Source: Asterias amurensis
Lineage: Eukaryota; Echinodermata; Asteroidea; Forcipulatida; Asteriidae
Direction: 5' to 3'
Length of the DNA: 64,000 nucleotides
Assembly: GCF_032118995.1 (NCBI RefSeq)
Contig: NC_092651.1
Span: forward strand, 10,007,285 to 10,071,284
A program made the translations under genes and the position numbers. The notes beneath the pieces are model-generated. The model had not been told where the DNA came from and did no database searches. It worked only from the letters and a program-made list of their open reading frames with translations. The stretch's first letter is position 1. Every line of letters starts with the position of its first letter. Positions 48,735 to 60,604 of this stretch are shown here, in pieces.

Positions 48735-49512
48735 CTGTAATTGGAAGCACCACATTCATAAATACAGGTTATACATCTGTTCAATAAGTACATTTTCCAT
48801 AAACTTACCAAACAACCTTCTCCTGACATTCCACGTTGCTGGCACTCTTTGGTTGATTGTTGCTTAAAAGGGAGCATAGATTTGTGCCTAATGCCTTTAT
48901 CATGAAACCTTTTTCCTTGCACATACTAGCCGAGGTGCTGGCACTCCTGGGGTGATCGTCGCCTTTCTTATGCTGAGCCATATATATTTCAGAAACCATA
49001 GCTTTTCAAACTTTCTCGTTTTTTTGCGCCAGGAGTGTTATCATTTACAGATGTGGCGCACTAGAAATTTTCCATATTATAATTATAATTATTTTCATAT
49101 TTTAGCCTTGCGCAAATGTTTGCCTTGATATAAGAAATGATCAACTCATTGTCTTTGTCTATCAGAAAGATCGACTGCTGTGTTAAAGGTAGTCACAGCC
49201 AAGTTCCGACTGGTGATCCGAGATTGATCACAATTTAAGAAAATGTTCCTGAAGTATACACAGGGTATAGTTACTATAGAAAATGACTGCAGGCCTGTAT
49301 GCTTATTTTTGAAAAGGTTAGGGCACCAAAGAATCATCTTATTGGTGAGGGGCACCCTATGGGGAAATTGTAAATTTCTACTCGAGCATTTCCAGGGCAC
49401 CAAGAATTACCACGGGTCATGGAGGCAATCACCTTCGTTAAGTACCATATCTGCTATTGAACTCCAGGAAATTTAAATCCACCCCAGGCCCCAAAAGGTC
49501 TCAAGAACTTAC
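48735..49512 (-). other. Gene E intron 2 (phase 2)
   Basis: Donor GG|GTAAGT at 49512, acceptor TTACAG at 48735. It contains a GGGCACC-type repeat at 49290. Confidence 0.85.
49290..49452. repeat. GGGCACC-type dispersed repeat, copy 4
   Basis: CAGGCCTGTATGC, TTAGGGCACCAAAG, GGGGAAATTGTAAATTTC and CATGGAGGCAATC match copies at 5311 and 6641. Confidence 0.65.
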
Positions 49513-51182
49513 CCTTTGTGAATGAAGTTCTTCCACAAGGTCATCATCTCTAAGCTGATCTGCTTATCCTGGAGTCGGTAGGTGAGCTTGTATTCATCAA
49601 CGAGGGAGCTGTAAGGATCTCCAAACAGGAACTGAAGATCATCACCAAAAGCAGGTCCAGCTTGTGGGGGAAGGAAGCTGTAATAGTGAGAGCTTGGTTC
49701 GTGATCGAAAGAATAAAGAAAGACGTCGTTTCCCAAAGCAGCATGAAGCTCAGCTGCTTCCAATGTAGGTGACACAGTCAACATATCTTGCACAAACTGC
49801 CTGACACTACCTCTTGTAAGACACTTGTCCTCCATGCCTTTCCGTCCAAGATACTCAGTGGAGAAAGCTACGGCAGCCTTCTCAGGATTATTGAATGAGG
49901 CTTGACTAACGACTGCAATGATGCCTTCAGCTTCCTCTTGAGTTGGACAGAAACTTACGTTGCTGAAAAAGAGTGGGAATGAAACTGCAGAGACTTCATC
50001 CTGGGCCATTCCTATGATCAAATCTACATTGTTGATTGTTCCTGATTTCAACAATGCCCTTGGATCAGCAGTCAGAATGTCACCGTCAATTATTGGTCGG
50101 AATGGGAGTCCCAATGGGGAGTACCTGCTGCTCCCTGCAACATCCAGAGCAGGTTTCTCACGCAGGCACTTGATCATTACCTCATTGCTATCGATTGGAC
50201 AGTCCACACTTCTGGCAAGGATTCTAGCTTGCTCGATTGGACTCGGTTGGACAGGATTCGAAAGAGGACGCACAAGACCAGTGGCGCTCATAAGTACAGC
50301 TTGCTGAAACAGCCCCTGTGCCTTCTCTGACATGACGAATAAGTGAGCAATTACTGACCCAGATCCATGACCGATCACAGTGATGCGGTTAGAATCACCT
50401 CCGAAGCTGCCTATATACTTGCTGACCCATTTGAGAGAAGCCAACGCGTCTTGCAATCCATAGTTACCAGGAGCTTCTTCATCTTCAGTACTCAAGAATC
50501 CCAATGCTCCAAGACGATGGTTGATGACAACTACGACAGCCTCTATGTTAGATGACAGAGGTACAGCATCATAAACAGACGACGTACCGACAGTTCCTCC
50601 TCCAGGATGGATGAAAATGACGACTGGTAAGGAAGAGTTGCTGGCAACAAGTGGAGTGTAGATGTTGAGAGTTAGACAGTCTTCACTGACTTCCGTCAAT
50701 CCAGCGCGAACCATCCAGGGATCTTGTGGGATGTCTTGAGGGCAGGCATGGGGTAGTTTATCACGGATTCCAAGTGGTTCATCTCCCCACGGTCCAGTGT
50801 CTTGCGGAGCCCGATATCGTAATCCCCAATCGGGGGTTTCGCATACGGTATTCCTAGAAACTCTGCTACGTCTTCACCGCCCACAGCCTCGTCGGCGATC
50901 CGTATGGCACCAATAATGGACCCTAATACCTCGCCATCTCCACTTGTAATCACTACAGTTTTATTTTCAGGCGTTGTTTTTGTTCCGAGTCTAACAGGGG
51001 CTGTGATTGGGCAAGCATTTTGGTCCAACGGGTCAGAAGCCATTTTGACGTATTCTCCCCAGAAGGCCACTTTATCTGCCTTGAGGTGTTGCCCAGTTGT
51101 GATGTTTGGTTCAAGGATGAGATAAGTCTCGTTCTCAGCGTCAAACTTGGGCCACTCAGGTAGATCGGCCCCATTTGGATCT
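49513..51182 (-). CDS. Gene E exon 2: end of first esterase domain fused to a second, pseudo-esterase domain
   Basis: The exon starts (51182) with the base completing Gly and reads [20 protein letters not shown] and [11 protein letters not shown], the normal end of one esterase domain. Without a stop it then continues through a short linker into a new domain ([67 protein letters not shown]). The nucleophile elbow is GHGSG with Gly at the Ser site (codon near 50365), as in neuroligins. The His site reads PAFGDD with Phe (near 49648). The domain is thus probably non-catalytic. The frame slips by one base at the four-C run 50824-50827: homologous sequence resumes in another frame ([17 protein letters not shown]), and the exon length is one base short of phase. 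This is a sequencing error or a real null allele. Confidence 0.88.
50824..50827 (-). other. Apparent one-base frameshift in gene E
   Basis: Upstream of this G run (minus strand) the frame reads PYAKPPIG. Downstream the family sequence LRYRAP is in the next frame. Exon 2 is 1670 bases where 1671 would keep all splice phases consistent. A homopolymer miscall is a simple explanation. Confidence 0.8.
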
Positions 51183-51439
51183 CTGAAACATGAATATTGA
51201 AATACATGCAATTATTGTTTCTTACTTGACAGACTTAAGCTCGTTTGTATACGAGTCATTTGGATGTCCCTTGAGACAGCCGACCAGTCTTTGTAGTAAA
51301 CTAACCAGCGGGTAAACAACCTTGCCTTGGCCACTCAAACTTAATTGTCTTTCTCAAGCGCATTCTCTTAGAATTAAGGGAAATTGGATTTCAACTAAAT
51401 TCATAGGCAAAGTTTAAAAATAAACTAGAACTTGAGAGT

Positions 51440-52430
51440 TTGTGTACAAACTCAGGGTGTTCGGGTGAATGGTCAAATGAGGTCACGTTGTGTACAACAT
51501 TTGTAGAACATTACAGGAGGTTTCATGTAGTGAAAGAATCTTGTATGTAGCATTTGAGGTTCTCAAGATATGAATTTTCTAGTGTTTAACGTGTTTCTGA
51601 GCATAATGACGTCATCAATGACGTCATCATTCCAAAAAAGTTGCGGGTTCATCTACTCATGAAGGTTCATGTTTATGATAAGTTTCAAGTTCATAGTAGT
51701 TTAACATTTTGTTCAAAATCGCACGAAGAAAGATGAGGCGAATCCCAGCGTAGTGGAATTTGAATTACGCGCGCCTTCAACGGAGTCTGCATGTGTATAC
51801 ACAACCCGTAATGCCCACAGCCACGCAGTGCTGTTTTGTCGTAGAGCATGGATACAATGTAGGCCTACATGAACTACACGCACACACACCCACACACCCA
51901 CAATACAATAGTAGCATTCACATACATGAATGGCGATACTATCTGGTTTCTACGCGTAATGAATGGAGGTCAACACAAACGCGCGCTTTTACGACCAGAA
52001 GGCAAAATTCAACTGGCATTATGTTTGTGCAAAAGTTTGAGCAGGATAACTGATCTTCAAACTGATATTCAAATTTTGCGAATATGATATATAGTTCTTG
52101 AGATATGAACTTTTGAAATTTTGAACTTCCGGTTTCAATCGGAAGTAAAAGTCACATGAGGTCACGTTGTGCACGACTTTTGTAGCTAATTACAAGACCT
52201 TTTATATGCACCAAATATCTTGTGTGTGGCATTTGTAGTTCTCAAGATATGAACTCTCCAATTTTTAGCGTTTTTTTGAACGTAATGACATCATCAATGA
52301 CGTCATCATTCCAAAAATGTTGCTGTTTCGTCTACTCATTAAGATCAATATATATGGTAAGTTTCAGGTTCATACAAGCTTTAGTTTTTGCGAAAATCGC
52401 GCGAGAACGTTCGAGGAGAAGAACACGCAG

Positions 52431-52461
<31 letters not shown>

Positions 52462-52502
52462 AGAACAATAACAATAGTTGTTCGGCTGGTGGCCGAACAC
52501 CT
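51440..52502 (-). mobile_element. GTGTTCGG-hairpin repeat element, reverse copy
   Basis: The GTTGTTCGGCTGGTGGCCGA / ACACC hairpin at 52479-52502 matches, reversed, the start of the element at 43856. Two internal repeats (about 51465-51730 and 52145-52420) share GAGGTCACGTTGTG, TTCTCAAGATATGAA and ATCAATGACGTCATCATTCC. Confidence 0.65.
52431..52461. repeat. Poly-A tract
   Basis: About 30 A residues adjoin the hairpin end of the element. Confidence 0.95.
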
Positions 52503-52970
52503 AAAAAAATCGTTGAGTGAACCAGATGTTAACTGGCAGTGTACGGCACTAAAAAGAATTGGAAATGTCCAATTCAAATTTATGATTTTCAATACAAATA
52601 GTGTTCATGTGGGTGGGAAAATTGTCGCATGTTAAAATGGTATAAGTTGCAAATAGTGCAAACATTTCAACATTCAAAGCATCCGATGTCATTATTCTAT
52701 AAAAAAAAAATGAGTCTGTACGTTTTTGTACGGGGATATTTTGGCAATTTACACAATTTTAATGTGAGGTTTAAAGACTTGCAATTTCCCCATTCATTTT
52801 AGGACTCTGTCTATTGGAAAATGAGTACATCACAAAATTGATTTTGATTTTTCCTTTGCTCTTTAAAAATTGTGATATCAGGTAATAGGCTTATATAAGT
52901 TTGTTTTATCACCATGGTGCATTATGGCTCGATCTAAGCGTGTGATAATGTATGGTTTTATTCTATCTCG
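52503..52970. other. Intronic, nothing recognised
   Basis: This is AT-rich DNA between two mobile elements. Confidence 0.4.
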
Positions 52971-53326
52971 TTAAAGGCAGTGGACACTATTGGTAATTAC
53001 TTAAAATAATTGTTAGCATAAAACCTTTCTTAATGGAGAGCTGTTGATAGTATAAAGCATTGTTAGAAATGTATTTTTCGAGAAAGAAGTAATTTTCCAA
53101 AGATTTGATTTGGAGACCTCAGATTTAGAATTTGAGGTCTCGAAATCAAGCATCTGAAAGCACACAATTTCGTATGTGACAAGGGTTTTTCTTTCTTTCA
53201 TTATTATCTCGCAACTTCGACGACCGATTGAGCTCAAATTTCACAGGTTTGTCATGCATATGTTGAGATACACCAACTGTGAAGACTAGTCTTTGACTAT
53301 TACTAATAGTGTCCAGGGTCTTCAAT
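52971..53326 (+). mobile_element. TTAAAGG TIR element, copy 12
   Basis: TTAAAGGCAGTGGACACTAT, GAGACCTCAGATTTAGAATT and the right end AATAGTGTCCAGGGTCTTCA are clear. Confidence 0.87.
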
Positions 53327-53763
53327 AGGCTGGTTGATTGCATTGTATCAAATTGATCAACATTTCATGGTCTCTTTGCCCAGTCTCACTAACGTTTTTT
53401 GGTCACTCCCTCTTTAACAATGTTGACTTGTACTATAGTTCTATAATGGCGTGTAGGGGTCATAAACGAATTAAAATGGTCATACAATAGAAATTTGATC
53501 ACTGCGTTTTTCACCGTGTTATAACGGTCCAAGAACGAGTGTAAACAACTGGTCTGGAAACACAGTCCCAATTGCACAGTTCCCCTCAAATATTGTTTAC
53601 GCAATAGATAACTTGTGTTCAAAGGCAGGTGCCTATATTTATATTTTCCCAATTACGGTCGGCCAATCGCCCAAGACCAAATTTCACTAAGCAAAAATTC
53701 AAGTGGGGCACTAGTCACAACAATATAAAAACTTAACGTAATTAAGGCTGGTACTTGTTTCTG

Positions 53764-54137
53764 TTAAAGCCATTGGACACTTTCGGTAAACAGTATTGTC
53801 CAAGTCCCACACTTCGTGTATCACAACTTATATATAAAATAACAAACCTGTGAAAATTTAGGCTCAATCGGTCATCGGAGTCGGGAGAAAATAACGGGAA
53901 AACCCACCCTTGGTTTCCGCACGTTTCGCCGTGTCATGACATGTGTTTAAAATAAATCCGTAATTCTCGCTATCGAGAATTGATATTGTTTTAATGTTTT
54001 CTCAAAAAGTAAAGCATTTCATGGAATAATATTTCAAGAGAAGTCTTTCACCATTACCTTCTGTAAACCCTGTAAATTATTTGTAAAACTGTGAACTTTT
54101 ATTTTTTTTCTGTACCGAAAGTGTCCAATGGCTTTAA
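53764..54137. mobile_element. TTAAAGG TIR element, variant copy 13
   Basis: The ends TTAAAGCCATTGGACACTTT and AAAGTGTCCAATGGCTTTAA are a perfect inverted pair. The interior shares only part of the family sequence (TGTGAAAATTTAGGCTCAAT), so it is a distinct subfamily. Confidence 0.85.
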
Positions 54138-54200
54138 GCAATTCTTTTCTGTGCTTAGCAAGTTTTTGCGCCTTCAGGCTTCATGAACCTGGGCCCTGTC
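54138..54200. repeat. GGGCCC-type element fragment
   Basis: CTGTGCTTAGCAAGTTTTTG and TTCATGAACCTGGGCCCTG match one end of the element at 9296. Confidence 0.5.
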
Positions 54201-54418
54201 CATTCCACGGCTTGACCCATCAAGTCCAAAGACACTCCCCCATCTCTCGAAAGTTACGGAGTTGGCTTTCCGACTCCGTCCCCTGACACTACAAAACCGG
54301 GGTGTTAAAATTTACACCATTGGTTTTGTCACATAACACCTGTATTAAATTTCCTATCTCTTGGCCATGTATAAGTAGTCAATAAGCACGCAGGACAGTT
54401 CTTTTCAGCATTAAGTAC

Positions 54419-54600
54419 TTAAAGCAACTGTACACATTTTTGGTAATTGTCAAAGACCAGTGTTCTCACTTGGTGTATCCCATCATAAGCATAAAATAAC
54501 AAGCCTGTGAAAATTTGGGCTCAACTGGTCATCAAAGTTGTGAGAAAATTATGAAAGAAAAAACACCCTTGTTGGACGAATTTGTGTGCTTTCAGATGTT
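54419..54600 (-). mobile_element. TTAAAGG TIR element, copy 14 (truncated)
   Basis: TTAAAGCAACTGTACACATT, CAGTGTTCTCACTTGGTGTA and GTGTGCTTTCAGATG match. The far end is missing where the next repeat begins. Confidence 0.75.
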
Positions 54601-54659
54601 TTGTAAGTATTTGTTTTGAGTATCTACCAAGCGTTAACCTTCTACTTAAAATCTTTAAA

Positions 54660-54870
54660 AAACTCATTTTATTTATTCTACTGCCGCGAAGTAGATTTCA
54701 GAATTCTCCCGAATTCCGAAATCGACTCCGCGGCAGCAGAATAAATAGCAAGACAACTTATCAAAGAACAGACATACACAGTAAAGTAGATAGGCCTGTG
54801 TACACTTGATATTACTGCAAACTGAATAATCATTATATACCTTGCCGTGCAATGCCTCATTCAAAACCAA
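54660..54870 (-). repeat. CTGCCGCGG repeat, reverse copy
   Basis: Read on the minus strand it matches 40055: TGAGGCATTGCACGGCAAGG, TATTCTGCTGCCGCGGAGTC and CGGAATTCGGGAGAATTCTG. A second inverted CTGCCGCGAAGTAGA gives a local palindrome. Its orientation matches the host gene E. Confidence 0.7.
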
Positions 54871-54994
54871 TTTTAATTTTGTTATAGCATCTTTTTAACA
54901 AAAATCTTAGGGTGTTTTTTTCCCCCGTTTTTGTTGTTTGGGGTTTTTTTTTTGGGGGGGGGGGGTGGGGGTGGTTTCTGGAAATGAGGCATAA

Positions 54995-56996
54995 GGGTCA
55001 TTCCATGTCAGACCAACACACTTTTTTACCTCATGTCTTCCGATTTTTTTAAAAATTGCTCTGCTTGTAGGTCCTAATGAGCAATGAATGCACACCAATT
55101 TTTAGCCTGATCCGACTTACCATGTGGTCAGGGCAGAAACCACTAAAATCTGACATTTTTAGGGTAAAGTACCATATAAAAATATGTCATAACCATGTCA
55201 ATTTTTGTCACACATTAGATGCAAATTTGGTATCAAAATGATGAGAATTGCATGCTCAAATCAATTCTTTTGTCAACAATAAATTTTTTTTGAAATGTAG
55301 GTCACTGTAATCTTTAATATGTTATCGTGACCTTTGACCCAGTTTTTGAAACAATGTATCATTCCAAAAAATCAATGAAATAAAAAACACTTGTTAGAGC
55401 ATGTCTTCCTCTATCAGAATCCACTAAGAAACAGTTGGGCTCTTCAAAATTCACAACTTTATGACTATTTTAGTACAAGTCGCTGTGATCTTTAATATGT
55501 TATCGTGACCTTTGACCCAATTTTTTAAATATCGCATCATTCCAAAAATCAACGAAATGAAAATCAATTGATAGAGCATGTCATCTTCTATCAGAATCCA
55601 CTAAGAAACAACTGGGCTCTTCAAAATTTACAACTTTAAGACTATTTTTGTACAGTTGGTAAGTTACAAATTAGTCAATTTATATATACTTTACTTTATA
55701 AACCCACAAAAAACAAACTTTCCAAAGTTACTAAAATTGTTAATGGTTTGGGATTTTTTCATGTTGAGGGCTGATGTGGTCTAACCAGAATAATACTTTA
55801 AAATACCAGCAGTGACGCACCCAGGATTTAATTTGGGTTGCGGGTGGGGGGGGGGGGGATATTTCCCAAACAAAATTCTTTCCAAGATGAAAAAAAAGAA
55901 TGTCACCATGCTGCAACTCTGACTTCATCGGAAGGTTAGCATGCCTTTTCGTGTGCTATACGGTTAGCGGCGCTATGAAATTTAAATCGCACAGTTAGCA
56001 CAAAATCTTGTGCTGAGCAGCTCTATTAAAATGGGCCCTGAAGTCAGAGTTGCAGCATGGTGAACAAATTGTTCTTGAGGATTTCTCAGAAAGTTATTAT
56101 GCATTAATTTGTTGTTCAAGATTCATCACAGGGGGTTAAAGCAAGACTGCATAAGTTTGTGATCTAGAAGAAAGGCAGACAGCTTCTCCATCTCAACCTT
56201 GATGTAATCTCGAACTGGGATCACTAATAAAATGAAAGTGGGGGACGATGGGTCTAGGGGATTGATCCCAGCCCCTCCAAGGTCATCAATTTGTTTGTTT
56301 GATTTGTTTTTATTTATTTTTTAACAATCTTCGAAAGAAATTTTTTGGGAAAATAATTATGGCCCACCCCCCAAAATAATAAATTCTGGGTGTGTCTCTG
56401 CTTTGAATTTAAATTCTGATTCTGGTTAAACCATATCAGCCCTCAACAAGAAACAAATCGCAAATCATGAACACTTTTAGTAACTTTAGAAACAGAAGAG
56501 TGAGTTTTGTTGGTGGATTTATTATTTAAAGTATAAAAATTGACTAATTTGTACAAACTGTACAAAAACAGTCATAAAGTTGTAAATTTTGAAAAGCCCA
56601 ACTGTTTCTTAGTTGATTCTGATAGAGGAAGACATGCTCTATCAAGTGATTATTTCCTTGATTTTTTGAATGATACATTATTTCAAAAACTGGGTCAAAA
56701 GTCACAATAACATATTAAAGATTACAGTGACTCACATTTGACCATGCAATTCTCATCATTTTGATACCAAATTTGCATGTGACGAGAATTGACCTTGTTA
56801 TGACATATTTTTACCAAAAAGGTGGTATTTTACCCTAAAAATTTTGTTTTTTTGTGGTTTCTGCCCTGACCACATGGTAAGTCAGATCAAAATTGGTGTG
56901 CATTCATTGCTCATAAGGACCTACAATCACAGCAATTTTTATCAAAATCGGAAGACATGAGGTAAAAAAGTGCGATGGTCTGACATGGAATGACCC
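54995..56996. mobile_element. 2-kb long-inverted-repeat (foldback) element
   Basis: The ends are GGGTCATTCCATGTCAGACC and its exact inverse, flanked on both sides by ATAA (54991-54994, 56997-57000), a likely 4-bp target duplication. Inverted similarity runs through most of both halves (for example TTACCTCATGTCTTCCGATT near 55025 and its inverse near 56955; CACCATGCTGCAACTCTGAC at 55905 and its inverse at 56042), leaving a loop of about 110 bp that holds a GGGCCC-type fragment. No transposase is seen. It is probably a non-autonomous DNA element. Confidence 0.88.
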
Positions 56997-57117
56997 ATAA
57001 TTATATAATATATATTATTGTTATTCGTTTCTATTGTAAATGTACTTTTTGGCCTGCTCGGCCACCAGTGCAGTAAATAAATAAACCAGAATAATAATAT
57101 TCTGTACTAGAACTCAC

Positions 57118-58574
57118 CCATACTTAGCAAAGTTTGTCCAATACGCAATAATGTCTTGAGAGAACCGTGCTGTGGCATTGCTCGAGTTTCCCGAAGCCAA
57201 TGCATCACCGAAGATGTATCCAGGAATGATGCCATGAGGTGATCCTGGTATGGCATCCAGGTACTCGGCAGGCACCAAAGCCTCCTTCCCTTCGCTATAC
57301 GTAAGGTAATAAGAGTACGTATTGGTGGCAGTTGAGTCCGCGTGCTGTTTGAGGAAGTTCACGGTTGGAGCATTGAAGTAAGAGTCCCCAATAAGATCAA
57401 AAAGTATTCTGGCATTTTCTGGAGGATCTGTAAACCTCGCCTTAGTTGTGTACACGAGCTTGCCAACGTCTGTGAGGGATGCTGCGTTACTACACTGGCA
57501 GATTCCACTCATCCAGATCACCAACAGCTCGTAGAAATCCTTGGTGTTTAACTCTGGGGCACCAAATGTTGGGATGACGACGGATCCCTCATTGCTGCTG
57601 GTTCCTGCGAGAAGATCGTACTGTGCAAAATGCCGCGATGATATGAGTCCGTCGATTCGATCTGAGATGAACTCACCGTCTATCGCGATGGGGTACTCGA
57701 GGAGACTGGTGAGGGAGAGGATGGAGCTCACTGGTGCCTCTCGGAGACAAACTAATAAAGTGGATGTGTTGTGACATCCGAGTGCTGCTGCGATTTGGGA
57801 GGTTTGCTTGCGAAGTTGCTCCCCGTCGTATGTGAGTAAAAGACCCGCCGCTGCCACCCCGCTCGAAGCGATGACACGCCGGAATAGATTGAAGTTGTTC
57901 AGGGGAGTCAGCATTTGGTAGGTGACACTGAAACTGCCTGCCGACTCACCAAATATGGTGATCTGATCTGGGTCACCTCCAAAGTTTCCAATGTTGTCTT
58001 TCACCCAATGTAAAGCCAACTTCTGATCCCATAGGCCGTAGTTTCCAGGCATGCGGTCATCAGCAGTGCTGAGAAACCCAAGTATTCCTAGCCGGTAGTT
58101 GATGGTAACGACTACCACTTCACCTAGCAGAGAGAGAATGGTAGCATCGTATAGTGATCCCTGTCCCCTTACGAATGAACCGCCATGGATCCAAACCATG
58201 ACTGATACATGATCAGAAGTATTGACTGCACTATCTGGTATGAAGATATTCAAAAATAAGCAGTCTTCAGTCATGCCGTTTGCATCCTGTGGGCAACTCG
58301 CTCCATAGACTTGCGCGTCCCGAACTCCACTCCAAGGGATCTTCGGGACCGGTTTGGCGAAGCGAAGGGCCCCAGTAGGTGCCTCGGCGTACGGCACACC
58401 GAGGAATTGGCTGACTGTACCAAACTGAGCACCGGGAACCGTCGCCTGCAGGCCCGGTGGTGGCGCCACGACACGCCCACGGACTGCCCCCGTTGTGGTG
58501 TTCACAACCGGCTCGGCTTTGACATGTCCGAAAGCACCGATGAGGCAAAGTAAAATGCCGTGTGTGATTTTCAT
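57118..58574 (-). CDS. Gene E exon 1: first, apparently active esterase domain
   Basis: ATG at 58574 opens a 20-residue signal sequence (MKITHGILLCLIGAFGHVKA). The COesterase core has GVPYAEAPTG, SCPQDANG, TEDCLFLNIFIP, WIHGGSFVRGQG and NYGLWDQKLALHWV. The triad is complete and classic: Ser211 in GESAG, Glu329 in SNEGS and His447 in SPHG. The loop between SCPQD and TEDC is shorter than in B, C and D. The exon ends NFAKYG with donor GG|GTGAGT, and unspliced the next codon is TGA. Over three exons the protein would be about 1200 residues with two esterase domains, one membrane segment and a short tail. Confidence 0.93.
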
Positions 58575-59164
58575 ATTGTCCCGATCATTCGTCAGACAAC
58601 TAAAGTAGTCCACAATGAAGACTACACACCCTCACGGCATAAGTTGCCGACCTCATATGGTTGCATGACAAAACAATCTCCTTATACTGGGAGGCGTGTT
58701 GGGTGACAGCTTTTACATCGACGCTCATAAATATGATACATGCAAACAATAATGGGCACTTGAAGTAAACATTATTGTGCCTAATAAACCCACGAGGTCA
58801 ACAAGTGTATTTATTACCTCTCTGTGTTTTTAGCACCAAGTCGTTTCCTCATGCACCATACATCAGTGTCTACAGCCTTCAGAAAGAAGAAAAAAACTGT
58901 CCTTGCAAGTAATGGTGTAATGATAGCACCTTAACAATATAATCGCTGCTCCCATTCAAAGTTGCTGACATCTTATTTGCAACAGAAATACCTAGCCATT
59001 CACACTTGTTTATATGAGAAGAATTAACCAGTGTATAGCAAACACAGCTGATTCATCAGTTAGGTAATAGTCCATAGAACTATCCTTGGTATTTCAATGT
59101 TGTGTGTTGAGCTGCCCATAAATCAAATAGCTCTGTGTGTCACAACACAGATAGGCCTTGAAGT
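58575..59164. other. Upstream region of gene E
   Basis: It should contain the gene E promoter on the minus strand. No distinct element is recognised. Confidence 0.45.
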
Positions 59165-59525
59165 ATACTGGGGCAAATTTCATGGAGCTAGCTGCTTATA
59201 GCAGAAAATATTGTTAAAAACTTGTTTACTAAGCATAAATAAGCAATACCAGTCATAAATTGTATATGAAACATGGAAGTTTGATTGGTAACCTTATTCT
59301 GGTAAGCATAATTTGAGCTGCTTAGCTACTTTTGTGCTTAAGAAGCTCAAATTGGGCCCAAGCAGATACTGCTTGACAAATTTAATTGCTCAGCACAAAT
59401 TGAGTGGGGCACCAGTCACAACAAACTTAATGTAATTTTGACTGATAACCTGTTTCTGTTAAGCAATTTTTTCTCTGCTGAGCAAGTTTTTGTGCTTACC
59501 AACTTAATGAAACTGGGCCCAGGTT
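59165..59525. mobile_element. GGGCCC/GCTTAGCAC-type elements, two in tandem
   Basis: GGCAAATTTCATGGAGCTAG to AGCTCAAATTGGGCCC (to about 59359), then a second segment ending AATGAAACTGGGCCC at 59520. Both relate to 9296 and 19058. Confidence 0.65.
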
Positions 59526-59656
59526 TATTGCAAAGAGAATGAAAGTATAACAGCAATACTTCCGTAGTAAATGTGCCACCAGTGTGTCCGACCTAGTTTT
59601 TCCTATCAGAATATTTGATTGTGAAACCAGACTTTCTGCTTCTTCTCACTATGTTC

Positions 59657-59890
59657 TCACCCATACACTCTTGATTTGCTGAGAATTAGAGAGAAGAGCC
59701 ATTTCAACAGCTTTGTTCCACCATAGAGCAAGGAACAACATTGTCTATGGTTCCACGTGCTGCATCTCTGTGGAACTCCTTGCCTGGTGCATGTTTCTCC
59801 CCTTCCTACAATACTTATAGACTGTTTAAAGAGGAATATCAATTCCTACCTTCAGCTCCCCTGTCATTTGCACATTCAATAATAGCCCCA
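59657..59890 (+). mobile_element. LINE reverse-transcriptase C-terminal remnant
   Basis: The plus strand encodes LSMVPRAASLWNSLPGACFS then YNTYRLFKEEY, matching the well-known PRxxxLWNSLP...C..YN...FK end of jockey/CR1/RTE-like non-LTR reverse transcriptases. Only the last 60 or so codons are present. Confidence 0.7.
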
Positions 59891-59904
59891 TTCCAAGAGT
59901 AGCT

Positions 59905-60208
59905 TTAAAGGCAGTGAACACTATTGGTAATTACTCAATATATTTATTAGCATAAAAACTTACTTGGTAACGAGTAATGGGGAGAGGTTGAGACATTGTG
60001 AGAAATGGCTTGCTTTGAAGTAACGTAGTTTTCAAGAAAGAAGTAATTTTCCACGAATTTGATTTTGTTACCTTGAAACTAGAATTTGAGGTCAAGAAAT
60101 CATGCATCTGAAATCACACAATTTCGGAGAAAGGGTGTTTTTGCTTAAGTTTAATTAAATTGAGAAGACTGGTCTTTGACAATTACCAATAGTGTCAAAA
60201 GTCTTAAA
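59905..60208 (+). mobile_element. TTAAAGG TIR element, copy 15
   Basis: TTTAAAGGCAGTGAACACTA, GAAATGGCTTGCTTTGAAGT and TTACCAATAGTGTC are present, with a shortened interior. Confidence 0.84.
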
Positions 60209-60604
60209 GTCTTGTTCAGGACGAACTTCCATTAATTTTTTTTTAAAAGATCCTTTTTTTCTGTCATTGAGGTGGAAAAACAGTTCTTCAAAAGTTTTTT
60301 TAAAGAACTTCAGTCAAGTGTTACTTTTTGTATTTGACAATACCTGTACACATTATCAAAAATGCGTCATTGTGGAGTATTCTTTTGTTATTTCCGTTGT
60401 CCCTGCATTTATTACGAATCAACCATAATCCAACACATTAAAAGGGACACAATTATTAGGTTTTAATAGTCAAATGATTATCTGTGAAAGTGGAATGCTT
60501 TACAACAATATTTGCGCTTTATCCTGAAAGTTTTTACGAAGTTTCTAAATTTATATAATACTCTTTCATTGCTTATAATATAAAGTATTATGTAATTTGA
60601 CTTT

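Larger units (their letters stand above)
51183..57117 (-). other. Gene E intron 1 (5.9 kb, phase 2)
   Basis: Donor GG|GTGAGT at 57117, acceptor GTTTCAG at 51183. It is packed with mobile elements listed separately. No additional exon is seen. Confidence 0.85.

Noticed and set aside
58575-58613. Upstream extension of gene E exon 1
   Set aside because: It would start on a non-ATG codon. The ATG at 58574 gives a textbook signal peptide.
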